NCBI GenBank assembly: GCA_022843265.1
Contig: JALHNZ010000003.1
Location: forward strand, 1 to 64,000
DNA length: 64,000 nucleotides
Reading direction: 5' to 3'
Source: Gemmatimonadaceae bacterium
GTDB lineage: Bacteria > Gemmatimonadota > Gemmatimonadetes > Gemmatimonadales > Gemmatimonadaceae
Part shown: positions 1-8,967 of the stretch, piece by piece
How positions within the stretch are numbered: position 1 is the first letter of the stretch
Layout of the letters: every line of letters begins with the position of its first letter
Notes under the pieces: generated by a model
Seen by the model: the letters and a program-made list of their open reading frames with translations, nothing else
Database searches by the model: none
What the model was told of the DNA's origin: nothing
Translations under genes and position numbers: made by a program

Positions 1-1
1 C

Positions 2-307
2 ACGAAAATGGGATTCGATGTGGCGACCGCGTGCGACGGACGCGAGGCCGTACAAATATTTCGGCAGATGCAGGACACGAATCCGCTCGTACTGCTCGAC
101 CTCACCATGCCACATCTCGATGGCGCGGCGGCGTTCGCGCAGCTGAAGCGGATTCGCCCTGATGTGCGCGTGATCCTGATGAGCGGCTACAACGAACACT
201 CGATTGCCGGGCAGTTCGCGGGGAAGGGACCACTTGGCTTCATTCAGAAACCGTTTCGGCTCAGCGAGTTGCGGCAGCTGATTCAGTCAAAGTTGGAGCC
301 GGTGTAA
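2..307 (+). CDS. Response regulator receiver (REC) domain, C-terminal part of a longer protein (probably hybrid histidine kinase); 5' truncated by window edge
   Basis: Phospho-acceptor motif VLLDLTMPHLDG, MSGY and QKPF motifs; frame open to window start. Confidence 0.8.
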   Translation, partial: TKMGFDVATACDGREAVQIFRQMQDTNPLVLLDLTMPHLDGAAAFAQLKRIRPDVRVILMSGYNEHSIAGQFAGKGPLGFIQKPFRLSELRQLIQSKLEPV

Positions 308-359
308 GCTCTCGCTTGATCGCTCGAAACTTGCGGAGCACCGTTGGTCGGGAAACCGA

Positions 360-2219
360 CTAGGTGCTTCGCAGCGCGTCGAGCGCGGCAATCGCATCGG
401 GCATGTGCTGTTGCAGTGTAAAGTACCCGGGCCATGGATCGTAGCCGGACTGCGCAAGTTGGGCCGCCGAGTGCACGGAGAACTGACCCGCGCTCTCATA
501 CGAGTTAAGCAGGCTCCACGTGACGGGAACCGCTACGGTTGCGCCGGCTCTCGCGCGCGTTGACCATGGCGCGATGGCGGTAGCGCCGCGTTCATTACGC
601 AGATAGTCAACGAAAATCCTGCCTTTGCGACGCGCTTTGGACATCGAGGCCACAAAACGCGCTGGCTCGCGGCCTGCCAGTTCGTCTGCAATATCTCGAC
701 AGAACTGTTTGATCACCGGCCAGTCAGCGCCTGCAACGATGGGTACAATCACGTGCACACCCTTGCCGCCGCTCAACAACGGGAAGCTCAAAAGCCCGAC
801 ATCCTCAAGCAGCGATGCCACCGTGCGTGCGGCGTCGCGTACGTCGGCGAAACCAAGCGCCTCATCGGGATCCAGATCAAACACAAGGCGCTCGGGATAT
901 TCCACCGCATCAACGCACGAGCCCCACAGGTGCCATTCGAGCACGTTCATATGCACGCCCGCGAGCAGCCCCGCGAGATCGTGCACAAAAAAATACTGTT
1001 CGATGTCGCCGTCCTTCTCCGCAATGGCGACGCGCTCCATCGCCTCGGGAAATCCGCCGCTGTCGTGCTTCTGAAAGAAGCAGTGTTTGGCCCGACCTTG
1101 TGGACAGCGCAACAAGCTGAGCGGACGATTGGCAACGAACGGCAGCATGAGATCAGCGACCGCGTCGTAGTAGCCGGCCAGGTCGGCTTTGGAAACACCC
1201 TGTTCCGGAAACACAACGCGCTCCGGGCTGGTGAGCCGTTGACCCACACGCGCCGCTGCGTCGATACCTCGCGCTGCGAGATCTGGCGTGTCGAAAGACA
1301 CAGCGCTCGCGGGCTTGTCATGGCGGAGTGCAATGAACGACGGGTGACGTAACCGACCGTCGGGCGTTTGCTCGGTGAACGCAATTTCCGCCACGAGATC
1401 GGGCGCCACCCATCGTGCGCCTCGCGCAATTTCTCGAGGCACGTCAACAAACGGACTTGTTTTCCGCGCGCGCGCGTCGAGTTGCTGTTGCATGGCGTGC
1501 GACTCGTCAACCGTGAAGCCAGTTCCAACACGCCCGCGGTACACCAGCTGTTCCGCTTCCCACGTGCCAAGCAGCAGCGACGCGAACGTGTGCTTGCGTG
1601 ACGACGGTGTCCACCCGGCGATGACGAACTCTTGCCGCTTCCCGCACTTGATCTTGAGCCAACTTCTGGTGCGTGTGTGCCGATATCGATCGGTGGTGCG
1701 CTTGGCGATCACCCCTTCATGTCCGTCCTTGCATACGGCGTCAAACACCGCCTGTCCATTGCCGAGCACATGGCTGGAGAATCGGATGGGCGCGGAGTCC
1801 GAGATGTCACCGAGCAGTGCTTCCAGTCGTTCTTTGCGATCAACCAGCGGCAGCCCGGTAAGATCTTCACCGTCTGCTTCAAGCAGATCGAAGGCGAAGA
1901 ACACCAGCGGCGCACCGGTCTTCAATGCGCTGGTGAGCGTAGAAAAATCAGCCCGGCCATCAGCCGTGAGCGCACACACTTCACCGTCAATCAGCGCGGT
2001 ACCCTCGGTGAGCGCCGCAAGCGGGGCGACGAGCGACACAAACGTGTCTGTCCAATCGTGACCGTTGCGCGTGTAGAACCGCACGTCGCTTCCGCTTACC
2101 GACGCAATACAGCGATAGCCGTCGTACTTCATCTCAAAGATCCATTCCGAGCCGGTGGGAATGGAATCAGCGAGCGTCGCGAGTTGCGGGGCGCGAAACG
2201 CTGGCAAAGAGCCTGGCAT
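360..2219 (-). CDS. ligD: ATP-dependent DNA ligase LigD: N-terminal ligase domain + C-terminal primase/polymerase domain, no phosphoesterase domain
   Basis: Ligase motif EMKYDGYR, then LigD polymerase-type segment LTSPERVVFPEQGVSKADLAGYYDAV...LLRCPQGRAKHCFFQKH; start chosen at MPGSLPAF next to the Ku stop. Confidence 0.93.
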   Translation of the reverse strand: MPGSLPAFRAPQLATLADSIPTGSEWIFEMKYDGYRCIASVSGSDVRFYTRNGHDWTDTFVSLVAPLAALTEGTALIDGEVCALTADGRADFSTLTSALKTGAPLVFFAFDLLEADGEDLTGLPLVDRKERLEALLGDISDSAPIRFSSHVLGNGQAVFDAVCKDGHEGVIAKRTTDRYRHTRTRSWLKIKCGKRQEFVIAGWTPSSRKHTFASLLLGTWEAEQLVYRGRVGTGFTVDESHAMQQQLDARARKTSPFVDVPREIARGARWVAPDLVAEIAFTEQTPDGRLRHPSFIALRHDKPASAVSFDTPDLAARGIDAAARVGQRLTSPERVVFPEQGVSKADLAGYYDAVADLMLPFVANRPLSLLRCPQGRAKHCFFQKHDSGGFPEAMERVAIAEKDGDIEQYFFVHDLAGLLAGVHMNVLEWHLWGSCVDAVEYPERLVFDLDPDEALGFADVRDAARTVASLLEDVGLLSFPLLSGGKGVHVIVPIVAGADWPVIKQFCRDIADELAGREPARFVASMSKARRKGRIFVDYLRNERGATAIAPWSTRARAGATVAVPVTWSLLNSYESAGQFSVHSAAQLAQSGYDPWPGYFTLQQHMPDAIAALDALRST

Positions 2220-2220
2220 A

Positions 2221-3111
2221 TCAGCCGACCTTTCGAGCCGCACTTGCCTTGCGCGCCGTTTTCTTCGCCGGCTTCGCTATGGTCTTCGCGGACGATTTCC
2301 GGGCGGACTTCGGGGCGCCGGTCTCCAGACTTTGTTTGAGCGCCGCCATGAGATCCAGCACCTTCGTCTCACCACGCGGCTGGGCCGCTTCGCCGCCAGA
2401 TACGCTCACGCGGTTCTCCTTGGACGCCAGCTTCTCGTCGATCAGTTCGCGCAAAGCCGTCTGGTAGTTGTCCTTGAACGCCGCCGCATCAAAGGGCGCA
2501 GTCTTCTTCTTGATGAGGGCCGTCGCCACGTCAATCATGTCCTCATCGGCCTTCGCCGATGAAATCTGCGCAAAAAACGGATCTGCCTTTCGTATCTCCG
2601 ATTCGTAATGCAGTGTCTCGAGCATGATACCCGTACCCGTGGGCTTGAGCGCCACGAGATACTCCTTGCCGCGCAATGCGAGCTGTCCGAGTCCGACCTT
2701 CTCCGACTCGCGCAGCGCATCACGGATCACGCGGAACGCGTCTTCAGCCAGATCATCGGACGGTACCACAAAATACGATTTGTCATAGTAAATAGGGTCG
2801 ATCTCGCAGGCCCCCACAAACTGCGTCAGCTCCAGCGTTTTGCGTGTCTCAAGCTTCACCGCATTGATTTCTTCTTCGGTGAGCAGCACGTAGTCGCCCT
2901 TTTCGTACTCAAAGCCCTTCATGATTTCATCCCGATCAACGGGCCCGATACCTGCCACTACTTTTTCGTAGTTGATGGGCTTGCCGGACGGTTCGTGGAT
3001 CTGACGAAACGAGGGCTTCGCGTTGGATTTCGTGGCGGTGAACAGCTCCACTGCGATCGAGACGAGTGAGAGACGAAGTTGTCCTTTCCAGATCGGTCGT
3101 GTGGGGGGCAT
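2221..3111 (-). CDS. ku: Non-homologous end joining protein Ku
   Basis: IWKGQLRLSLVSIAVELFTAT, YEKGDYVLLTEEEINAVKLETRKTLEL and LALRGKEYLVAL are Ku hallmarks; adjacent to ligD; Lys/Ala-rich tail. Confidence 0.95.
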   Translation of the reverse strand: MPPTRPIWKGQLRLSLVSIAVELFTATKSNAKPSFRQIHEPSGKPINYEKVVAGIGPVDRDEIMKGFEYEKGDYVLLTEEEINAVKLETRKTLELTQFVGACEIDPIYYDKSYFVVPSDDLAEDAFRVIRDALRESEKVGLGQLALRGKEYLVALKPTGTGIMLETLHYESEIRKADPFFAQISSAKADEDMIDVATALIKKKTAPFDAAAFKDNYQTALRELIDEKLASKENRVSVSGGEAAQPRGETKVLDLMAALKQSLETGAPKSARKSSAKTIAKPAKKTARKASAARKVG

Positions 3112-3157
3112 ATAAAGCTCTCGCAGGTCAAGGGGCATCAGGCGTTACGAAGCACGC

Positions 3158-4204
3158 TTACAGCATTGAAATCACAGTGCTCTCTGAAGCGCGACGGTAG
3201 TTGCGTGCGTACGCCACCTTGCGCTCAATGGCTTCAATCACGGTGCGGGTGAAATCGACTTTCTCAAAACCTTCCGCTGACCCAAGTCCGCCGGGGCTGA
3301 ACACGTTGATCTCCATCAGCTTGTCGCCCACGATGTCGAGCCCTACGAGGAACATGCCGTCCATGACCAGCTTGGGCCGCACCAGCTCCGCAATGCCGAG
3401 TGCAACGTCATCAATCTTTGCACGCTTCACCGCACCGCCTGCTGAGATATTGCTGCGCATGTCGCCTTCTGATCGCGTGCGACGGAATGCGGCGTACTTG
3501 CCCTCCGTCATAAGCGGCACACCGTTCATAAGAAACATTCGCGTGTCCCCCTGTTCCGCCGCAGGCAAGTACTCCTGGGCCACGATGTAACCATCGCGAC
3601 TGACGGCATCGATCATCTGATTCAGGTTAGACGCGTCTTCCGGTCGCACAAGAAATACACTTTGACCGCCAGAGCCTTGTAGCGGCTTCAGCACGATCTT
3701 TCCGCCTTCGCTCTTGGCAAACGCCTTGATATCGGCGCGGTCACGCGTGATGATCGTTCGAGGGCGCACAGCTTCCGGGAAGTCCTGGAAGTACATCTTG
3801 TTGAGCGCGCCGAGCAATCCATCGGGGTGATTCAAGACCACGAGTCCCTGGCGCATGGCGCGTCGGCAGAACACCACGCCCGCTTGCGCCGCCCATGGAC
3901 GCTCGATGGCATCGTCGGAGGGATCGCTGCGCAGCATCACCACGTCGAGGTCTGACAACTTGATGCGTTCGACCTCAGCTTTGGGTCCGCGAAGTGCGGA
4001 CAGATACGACTCGCCCGACGCGTACTTCTTTCCGGGTGCGGTATGCGCGCGCGCCATGATGGTGGCGTCCTGGTCATATCCAAAATCGGCCACGTTGATG
4101 TAATACGCCTGATGACCCATACTGAGCGCGGCCATCGCCAGGCGGGTCGTGGTGTAGTTGTCGCCTTCCGTTTCCAGTGCGTTCACAACAAAGCCGATCT
4201 TCAT
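3158..4204 (-). CDS. Glutathione-synthetase-like ATP-grasp ligase
   Basis: ATP-grasp signatures KIVLKPLQGSGGQSVFLV and GLDIVGDKLMEINVFSPGGLG. Confidence 0.85.
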   Translation of the reverse strand: MKIGFVVNALETEGDNYTTTRLAMAALSMGHQAYYINVADFGYDQDATIMARAHTAPGKKYASGESYLSALRGPKAEVERIKLSDLDVVMLRSDPSDDAIERPWAAQAGVVFCRRAMRQGLVVLNHPDGLLGALNKMYFQDFPEAVRPRTIITRDRADIKAFAKSEGGKIVLKPLQGSGGQSVFLVRPEDASNLNQMIDAVSRDGYIVAQEYLPAAEQGDTRMFLMNGVPLMTEGKYAAFRRTRSEGDMRSNISAGGAVKRAKIDDVALGIAELVRPKLVMDGMFLVGLDIVGDKLMEINVFSPGGLGSAEGFEKVDFTRTVIEAIERKVAYARNYRRASESTVISML

Positions 4205-6156
4205 GGTGCGGTCTCTGAAAGAATTTGTAGCAGGGAGTGGCTTTGTCGCAGGCGCTGCAGCCTCGGCGCTGCGCCGAACGCCGTGAGAAAGCGCGGGGTG
4301 ATGCGTGGTGGTTGCAGATACTCGCGCCAGCGCAGTTCCTGAATGGCCGGCACGTCGGAGAGCGCGAGCTTGCCCAGCAACAACGGGTCGAGTTCACCGC
4401 CCCCGCGCAGGTAAGCAAGAAAATCCTGTAACCCTCGCAGATAGATCACATCTTTGGTGAGTCCACCGCTGCGATACACGCGCATGCAAATCGTAAATGC
4501 GGTGGTCGGCGCGAAGTCGTAGTCGTTGGTGAGCAGTCGATAGCAGTCAACAAATGGCGCGCCGTCTACCAGCGCGCGGACGGCAATCACACGTCCGGCC
4601 AGCACACGAACGCGACTACCCGTGAGCGCTCCAATCAGATACTCCGACGTCACCGCAAGCCCCTCCTGCGTTTCTTCGTATCCGGCCAGGCCGCTCGCAA
4701 GCTGGTGCAGCGGCTGCGCGAGTCCGTTGGAATGGGTGACGACATGTGTGCCGATCTCGTGTTGCACCAAGGCGCGTGCTCGGGTCGGCGTGACGCGCAG
4801 CGTGCTGCTGATCAACAAGTCACCGTCGGACACAAGCACACCGGCAACATCCGTGCGTATGTAGACCTTCGCGCCAAGACCAGGGTGCACCTGTCGGTAG
4901 TGCGTCAACTCCTCCTCCGCCATGGCGGCAAAGTCTGTCGCGGTCACAACACCTTGCGAGTCGGGCGCGTCATCGTCGTCATCCTCGGCCGCGCTGCGTG
5001 AGGTCACGCTGAGCAGCTTCACCGCCAACGCGTGCAGCGCTTCACTGACCTCGCCATACACGGACAGACTGCCGTACAGAAAGCGGGCGGTGTTGCGGTC
5101 GCCGAGCATGGTAAGCTTGCGCGACATTTCGATCCGGCAGGCCGACAGGAGCGTGGACAGCGTCGGGTCTTCCAGTTGCTCGAGCGGCAGGTTGTAGAGT
5201 TGGCGCTTCAGCGCCGCGACATCCACGATCAGTGGACGGTAGTCAAACTCGGGATCTCGGTCAGCGCCATCACGCATGAACTGCACGCGAGCGCGGTCGG
5301 CATTGACCGGCGTGACTTGCAACAAAAAGTCGAACGATCGCGAAATGTGCGTGAGCGCCTCGTCGGCGTCCTGTACAGCGCGCACAGCGGTTCGCCGGCC
5401 GAGCGCGTGAAAGTGCGACGGCTCGAGCGCGGTATGCAACTGTGCAAAGTGATAGGCGGTCTGTCGGATGGCCAGCGACATGCCGCGTCGAAGTGTTTCA
5501 AACAGCACGGGATACGGCGTGCCCGTACGCGCCTGGCGATACACGGGTTGCACTTCAATACCAATGGCGCTGCACCCCTGCGCTCGACCGGGCACGCACG
5601 ACAGCAACTCGGCGAGGTTCGGCGGGGACGGTGAGCCGCTTGTTTCTACTTCAACATCCAGCGGCGGCGGCCGCAGCGGAATGTTGCTCAGCGCGTTCCG
5701 CAATGCACGAACCGTCGGATCGCCAATCGGAAGCAGCGGCGAGACGATCCGGAAGGTTGGATCGGGCACTTTCCGTGCGACGTCCATACCTTCGCGACGC
5801 GGTTCCGCCGTCCAGACTTCAAGCAGCAGGAACTCCCCAAATTTCTCAACCATCACATTGGCAATGCCGCTCACCAACTGCTGCAGGCGAGGGTGCAGCT
5901 CGGCTGTGCCCGGCGCGATGAGATGCGACGCTTCACCAATCACCAGCTGGGCGGTTGGTCCAACGGTGTCTTGCGCCGGCTCGCGATAGATGCAGAGAAA
6001 CGGCAACGCACGATCGATGTGCAGGCGACCCCCTCCCGGGAGCGAACGACGTACACCGTGCCCCAGACGCAATCGTTCGCACACCTGTGTGATAAAGCCA
6101 GGTGTGATGCGTTGTCGGGCCGAAAGGGATGCGTTTTCCGCGGCAGTCTTCGGCAT
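4201..6156 (-). CDS. DUF1704 / QEGLA-motif zinc metallopeptidase (flavohemoglobin expression-modulating QEGLA motif family; MATCAP-like)
   Basis: HEIGTHVVTHSNG (HExxxH-type) followed by GYEETQEGLAVTSEYL; 4-nt overlap with the ATP-grasp gene. Confidence 0.87.
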   Translation of the reverse strand: MPKTAAENASLSARQRITPGFITQVCERLRLGHGVRRSLPGGGRLHIDRALPFLCIYREPAQDTVGPTAQLVIGEASHLIAPGTAELHPRLQQLVSGIANVMVEKFGEFLLLEVWTAEPRREGMDVARKVPDPTFRIVSPLLPIGDPTVRALRNALSNIPLRPPPLDVEVETSGSPSPPNLAELLSCVPGRAQGCSAIGIEVQPVYRQARTGTPYPVLFETLRRGMSLAIRQTAYHFAQLHTALEPSHFHALGRRTAVRAVQDADEALTHISRSFDFLLQVTPVNADRARVQFMRDGADRDPEFDYRPLIVDVAALKRQLYNLPLEQLEDPTLSTLLSACRIEMSRKLTMLGDRNTARFLYGSLSVYGEVSEALHALAVKLLSVTSRSAAEDDDDDAPDSQGVVTATDFAAMAEEELTHYRQVHPGLGAKVYIRTDVAGVLVSDGDLLISSTLRVTPTRARALVQHEIGTHVVTHSNGLAQPLHQLASGLAGYEETQEGLAVTSEYLIGALTGSRVRVLAGRVIAVRALVDGAPFVDCYRLLTNDYDFAPTTAFTICMRVYRSGGLTKDVIYLRGLQDFLAYLRGGGELDPLLLGKLALSDVPAIQELRWREYLQPPRITPRFLTAFGAAPRLQRLRQSHSLLQILSETAP

Positions 6157-6948
6157 TCAGTCGCCTACCTGATGCAGCGCCTGTTCAAGCTTCGGGACCA
6201 TCAGTGCCAGGACGTTTCGTATGGCGTATACGTGCGCCGGGTTTGCTTCGCCAGTCCATTCATCCATAAATGATTTGCGAAACTCAATGGAGAGCGAGCA
6301 CGCATGTTCGGGAAACTCATTGTGCACCCACTGGGAAAAGTGCCCGCCTTTGAACTTGACGTTCTCTCGCACATCGAGCGTGCGTCCGAGCACATCTGTC
6401 GAACGCAGGTGATTCACGACACAGTCCACCACTGGCGCCCAACGTTCGCGGTCCATGCTGCCCGTGCCCACATTGACTTCCGGGTTCAACGCTTCGGCCG
6501 CCGGCGGCGCATCCGAACCATCGCGTCGATGGTTGTAGCTGTGCAGGTCAAGCACTACAAAATGCCCCCACTGCTTACGCATGTGCTCAAGCGTAGTGCT
6601 TGCAGCGGCATAAAACGCATCGTATTGCGCGAGCGATGCGCTGATCATTTCCGGCGTTGTCGGATGGCGCCAAACGTTCAACCCCCATGCGTCATCCGGC
6701 GTCTGGTACACCGCTTTCTCACGTGGCCGATTGAGGTCGACCTCAAAACGTGAACGAAGGCCGATCAGGCGCGTTTCAACGACGTTGGTCCACTGTGCCG
6801 TGAACGGATCCTCTTCCCGAAGGCGCTCCGCATCGCTCAGGGCAATTGCCGAACGCACATCGTCACGCAACGCGTGACCGTCATGAATGGCGGCCGCGCA
6901 CACGGGAGCGTCATATCCGATCTGCGTTGAGAAGCTTGGCGGCACCAC
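6157..6948 (-). CDS. N-formylglutamate amidohydrolase family protein
   Basis: FEVDLNRPREKAVY, VVLDLHSYNHRRDG, CSLSIEFRKSFMDEWTG; immediately abuts the DUF1704 gene. Confidence 0.85.
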   Translation of the reverse strand: MVPPSFSTQIGYDAPVCAAAIHDGHALRDDVRSAIALSDAERLREEDPFTAQWTNVVETRLIGLRSRFEVDLNRPREKAVYQTPDDAWGLNVWRHPTTPEMISASLAQYDAFYAAASTTLEHMRKQWGHFVVLDLHSYNHRRDGSDAPPAAEALNPEVNVGTGSMDRERWAPVVDCVVNHLRSTDVLGRTLDVRENVKFKGGHFSQWVHNEFPEHACSLSIEFRKSFMDEWTGEANPAHVYAIRNVLALMVPKLEQALHQVGD

Positions 6949-7127
6949 TGCATCGACACCGGGCGCACGGACGTGTTCCGTAGGCTGTGAGCAATATCAC
7001 GAATGAACTTCCGCAGCAGGCTCAGCAATATCCGAGTGAGGGACGTCACCGCCCTCCACGCGCCCCCCGAAAGGACGATTGTTGCGGTGAGCGTCGTACA
7101 CCACGATTCGAGTATGCCATACCCAAC

Positions 7128-8966
7128 ATGCCAATGAGCAATGCCACGACCGAGCCGCATTCCACAGCGCTCCCAGCAGGCGTCGAAGATGATGCGTATC
7201 CGAGGCCACAACTGGTACGTTCGCATTGGGAGAGTCTCAATGGACCGTGGCGTTTCTGCAAGGATGACGACAAGCAATTCGGACATCCACGCGACGTCGA
7301 TGAGTGGCCGCAGGAAATTCGCGTGCCGTTTCCGTTGGAGTCGAAAGCGAGTGGCATTGGCGACCGCGGCTTTCATCTCGCGTGCTGGTATCAGCGCGAC
7401 TTCAGCATGCGCGCGGATGGCCAACGTGTGCTCCTGCATTTCGGCGCGGTGGACTACCGGGCGCGTGTGTGGGTGAATGACAAACACGTGGTGAGTCATG
7501 AAGGTGGGCACACCCCGTTCTCCGTGGACATCACGAGCGTTCTGCAGGCATCTGGCGAGCAGGTTGTGACGGTGTTTGTCGAAGACGATCCCCATGAACT
7601 CACAAAGCCGCGCGGCAAACAGGATTGGCAGCTTGAGCCGCACTCGATCTGGTATCCACGAACGACGGGCATCTGGCAGACCGTCTGGCTCGAACGTGTG
7701 GCGCGCACGTACATCGAAAAGATTCGCTGGACACCGTACGTGGAAAACTTCGCGCTACATTTTGAAGCGCGTGTCATTGGCGATCCACAAGACGACCTCT
7801 GGCTGGACCTGGAGCTGCATCACAACGGGCGCCTGCTCGCCAGCGATAGCTACCGCGTAATCGATCGCGAGGCGGACCGACGCATCATCCTCTCTGATCC
7901 GGGCATCGACGACTACCGGAATGAGCTCTTGTGGAGTCCGGAGAATCCGAAGCTGATTGGCGCGCGCATCCGACTGCGCAGTGGAGATCAGGTACTCGAC
8001 GAGTTTACGTCGTACACGGCCCTGCGGTCGGTCGCGATTTCACGTGATCGGTTCATGCTCAACGGCCGTCCGTACCCGCTCCGCATGGTGCTTGATCAGG
8101 GCTATTGGCCCGACACGCTGCTGGCCGCACCCAATGATGCGGCGCTGCGGCGAGACGTAGAGTTGGCCAAAGCCATGGGCTTTAACGGTGTGCGCAAACA
8201 CCAGAAGGTGGAGAACCCACGCTATCTCTACTGGGCCGACCGACTCGGACTCCTCGTTTGGGAAGAAATGCCGTCGGCATATCGATTCACGCGCACGGCG
8301 ATTAAACGGCTGATTCGCGAATGGAGCGATGTGATTGAGCGCGATTACAGCCATCCCTGCGTGGTCGTGTGGGTGCCTTTCAATGAGTCGTGGGGCGTTC
8401 CCGAGCTCACCTCGGTGGGTGCCCATCGCAACGCCGTGGAGGCGTTGTATCATCTGACGAAAACGCTCGATCCCACGCGGCCGGTGATCGGCAATGACGG
8501 CTGGGAGAGCAGTGCCACCGACATTATTGGCATTCACGATTATGATGACAATCTTGAGCACCTGCGCCAACGGTACGGCCCCGAAGTAAGCGCGCAGCAA
8601 CTGTTTGATCGGCGTCGTCCCGGTGGTCGCATTCTGACCCTTGATGGGTATCCGCATCGCGGGCAACCGATCATGCTCACGGAGTTCGGCGGCATTGCGT
8701 ACGATACGAACAAGAGTGAAAAATCGCCCGCCACCTGGGGCTACTCGGTGGCGGCGGAAGAGGAAGAGTTCACACGAAAGTTCACGGAACTGCTGGAGGT
8801 CATTACGCACACCGCGCTGTTCAGCGGCTATTGCTACACACAGTTCGCCGACACCTTTCAGGAAGCAAACGGCCTGTTGACGGCAGAACGCGTGCCCAAG
8901 ATTCCCCTCGAGAAAATCGCGGCGGCAACGCGTATTTCTCGCAATCGCATTGCGGGTGGTGTGTAA
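7128..8966 (+). CDS. Glycoside hydrolase family 2 (beta-galactosidase/beta-glucuronidase-like)
   Basis: SLNGPWRF, sugar-binding jelly-roll, MGFNGVRKHQKVENPRYLYWADRLGLLVWEEMPS, WVPFNESWG; the upstream ORF extension looks non-coding, so start set at 7128. Confidence 0.9.
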   Translation: MPMSNATTEPHSTALPAGVEDDAYPRPQLVRSHWESLNGPWRFCKDDDKQFGHPRDVDEWPQEIRVPFPLESKASGIGDRGFHLACWYQRDFSMRADGQRVLLHFGAVDYRARVWVNDKHVVSHEGGHTPFSVDITSVLQASGEQVVTVFVEDDPHELTKPRGKQDWQLEPHSIWYPRTTGIWQTVWLERVARTYIEKIRWTPYVENFALHFEARVIGDPQDDLWLDLELHHNGRLLASDSYRVIDREADRRIILSDPGIDDYRNELLWSPENPKLIGARIRLRSGDQVLDEFTSYTALRSVAISRDRFMLNGRPYPLRMVLDQGYWPDTLLAAPNDAALRRDVELAKAMGFNGVRKHQKVENPRYLYWADRLGLLVWEEMPSAYRFTRTAIKRLIREWSDVIERDYSHPCVVVWVPFNESWGVPELTSVGAHRNAVEALYHLTKTLDPTRPVIGNDGWESSATDIIGIHDYDDNLEHLRQRYGPEVSAQQLFDRRRPGGRILTLDGYPHRGQPIMLTEFGGIAYDTNKSEKSPATWGYSVAAEEEEFTRKFTELLEVITHTALFSGYCYTQFADTFQEANGLLTAERVPKIPLEKIAAATRISRNRIAGGV

Positions 8967-8967
8967 C

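Noticed and set aside
625-2562. Many long plus-strand ORFs antisense to ligD/ku
   Set aside because: High-GC antisense ORFs; no recognisable domains, whereas the minus-strand frames encode clear LigD and Ku.
6987-7127. 47-residue N-terminal extension of the GH2 ORF
   Set aside because: Arg/Pro-rich, lies in the divergent promoter region; the later ATG at 7128 fits the GH2 start better.
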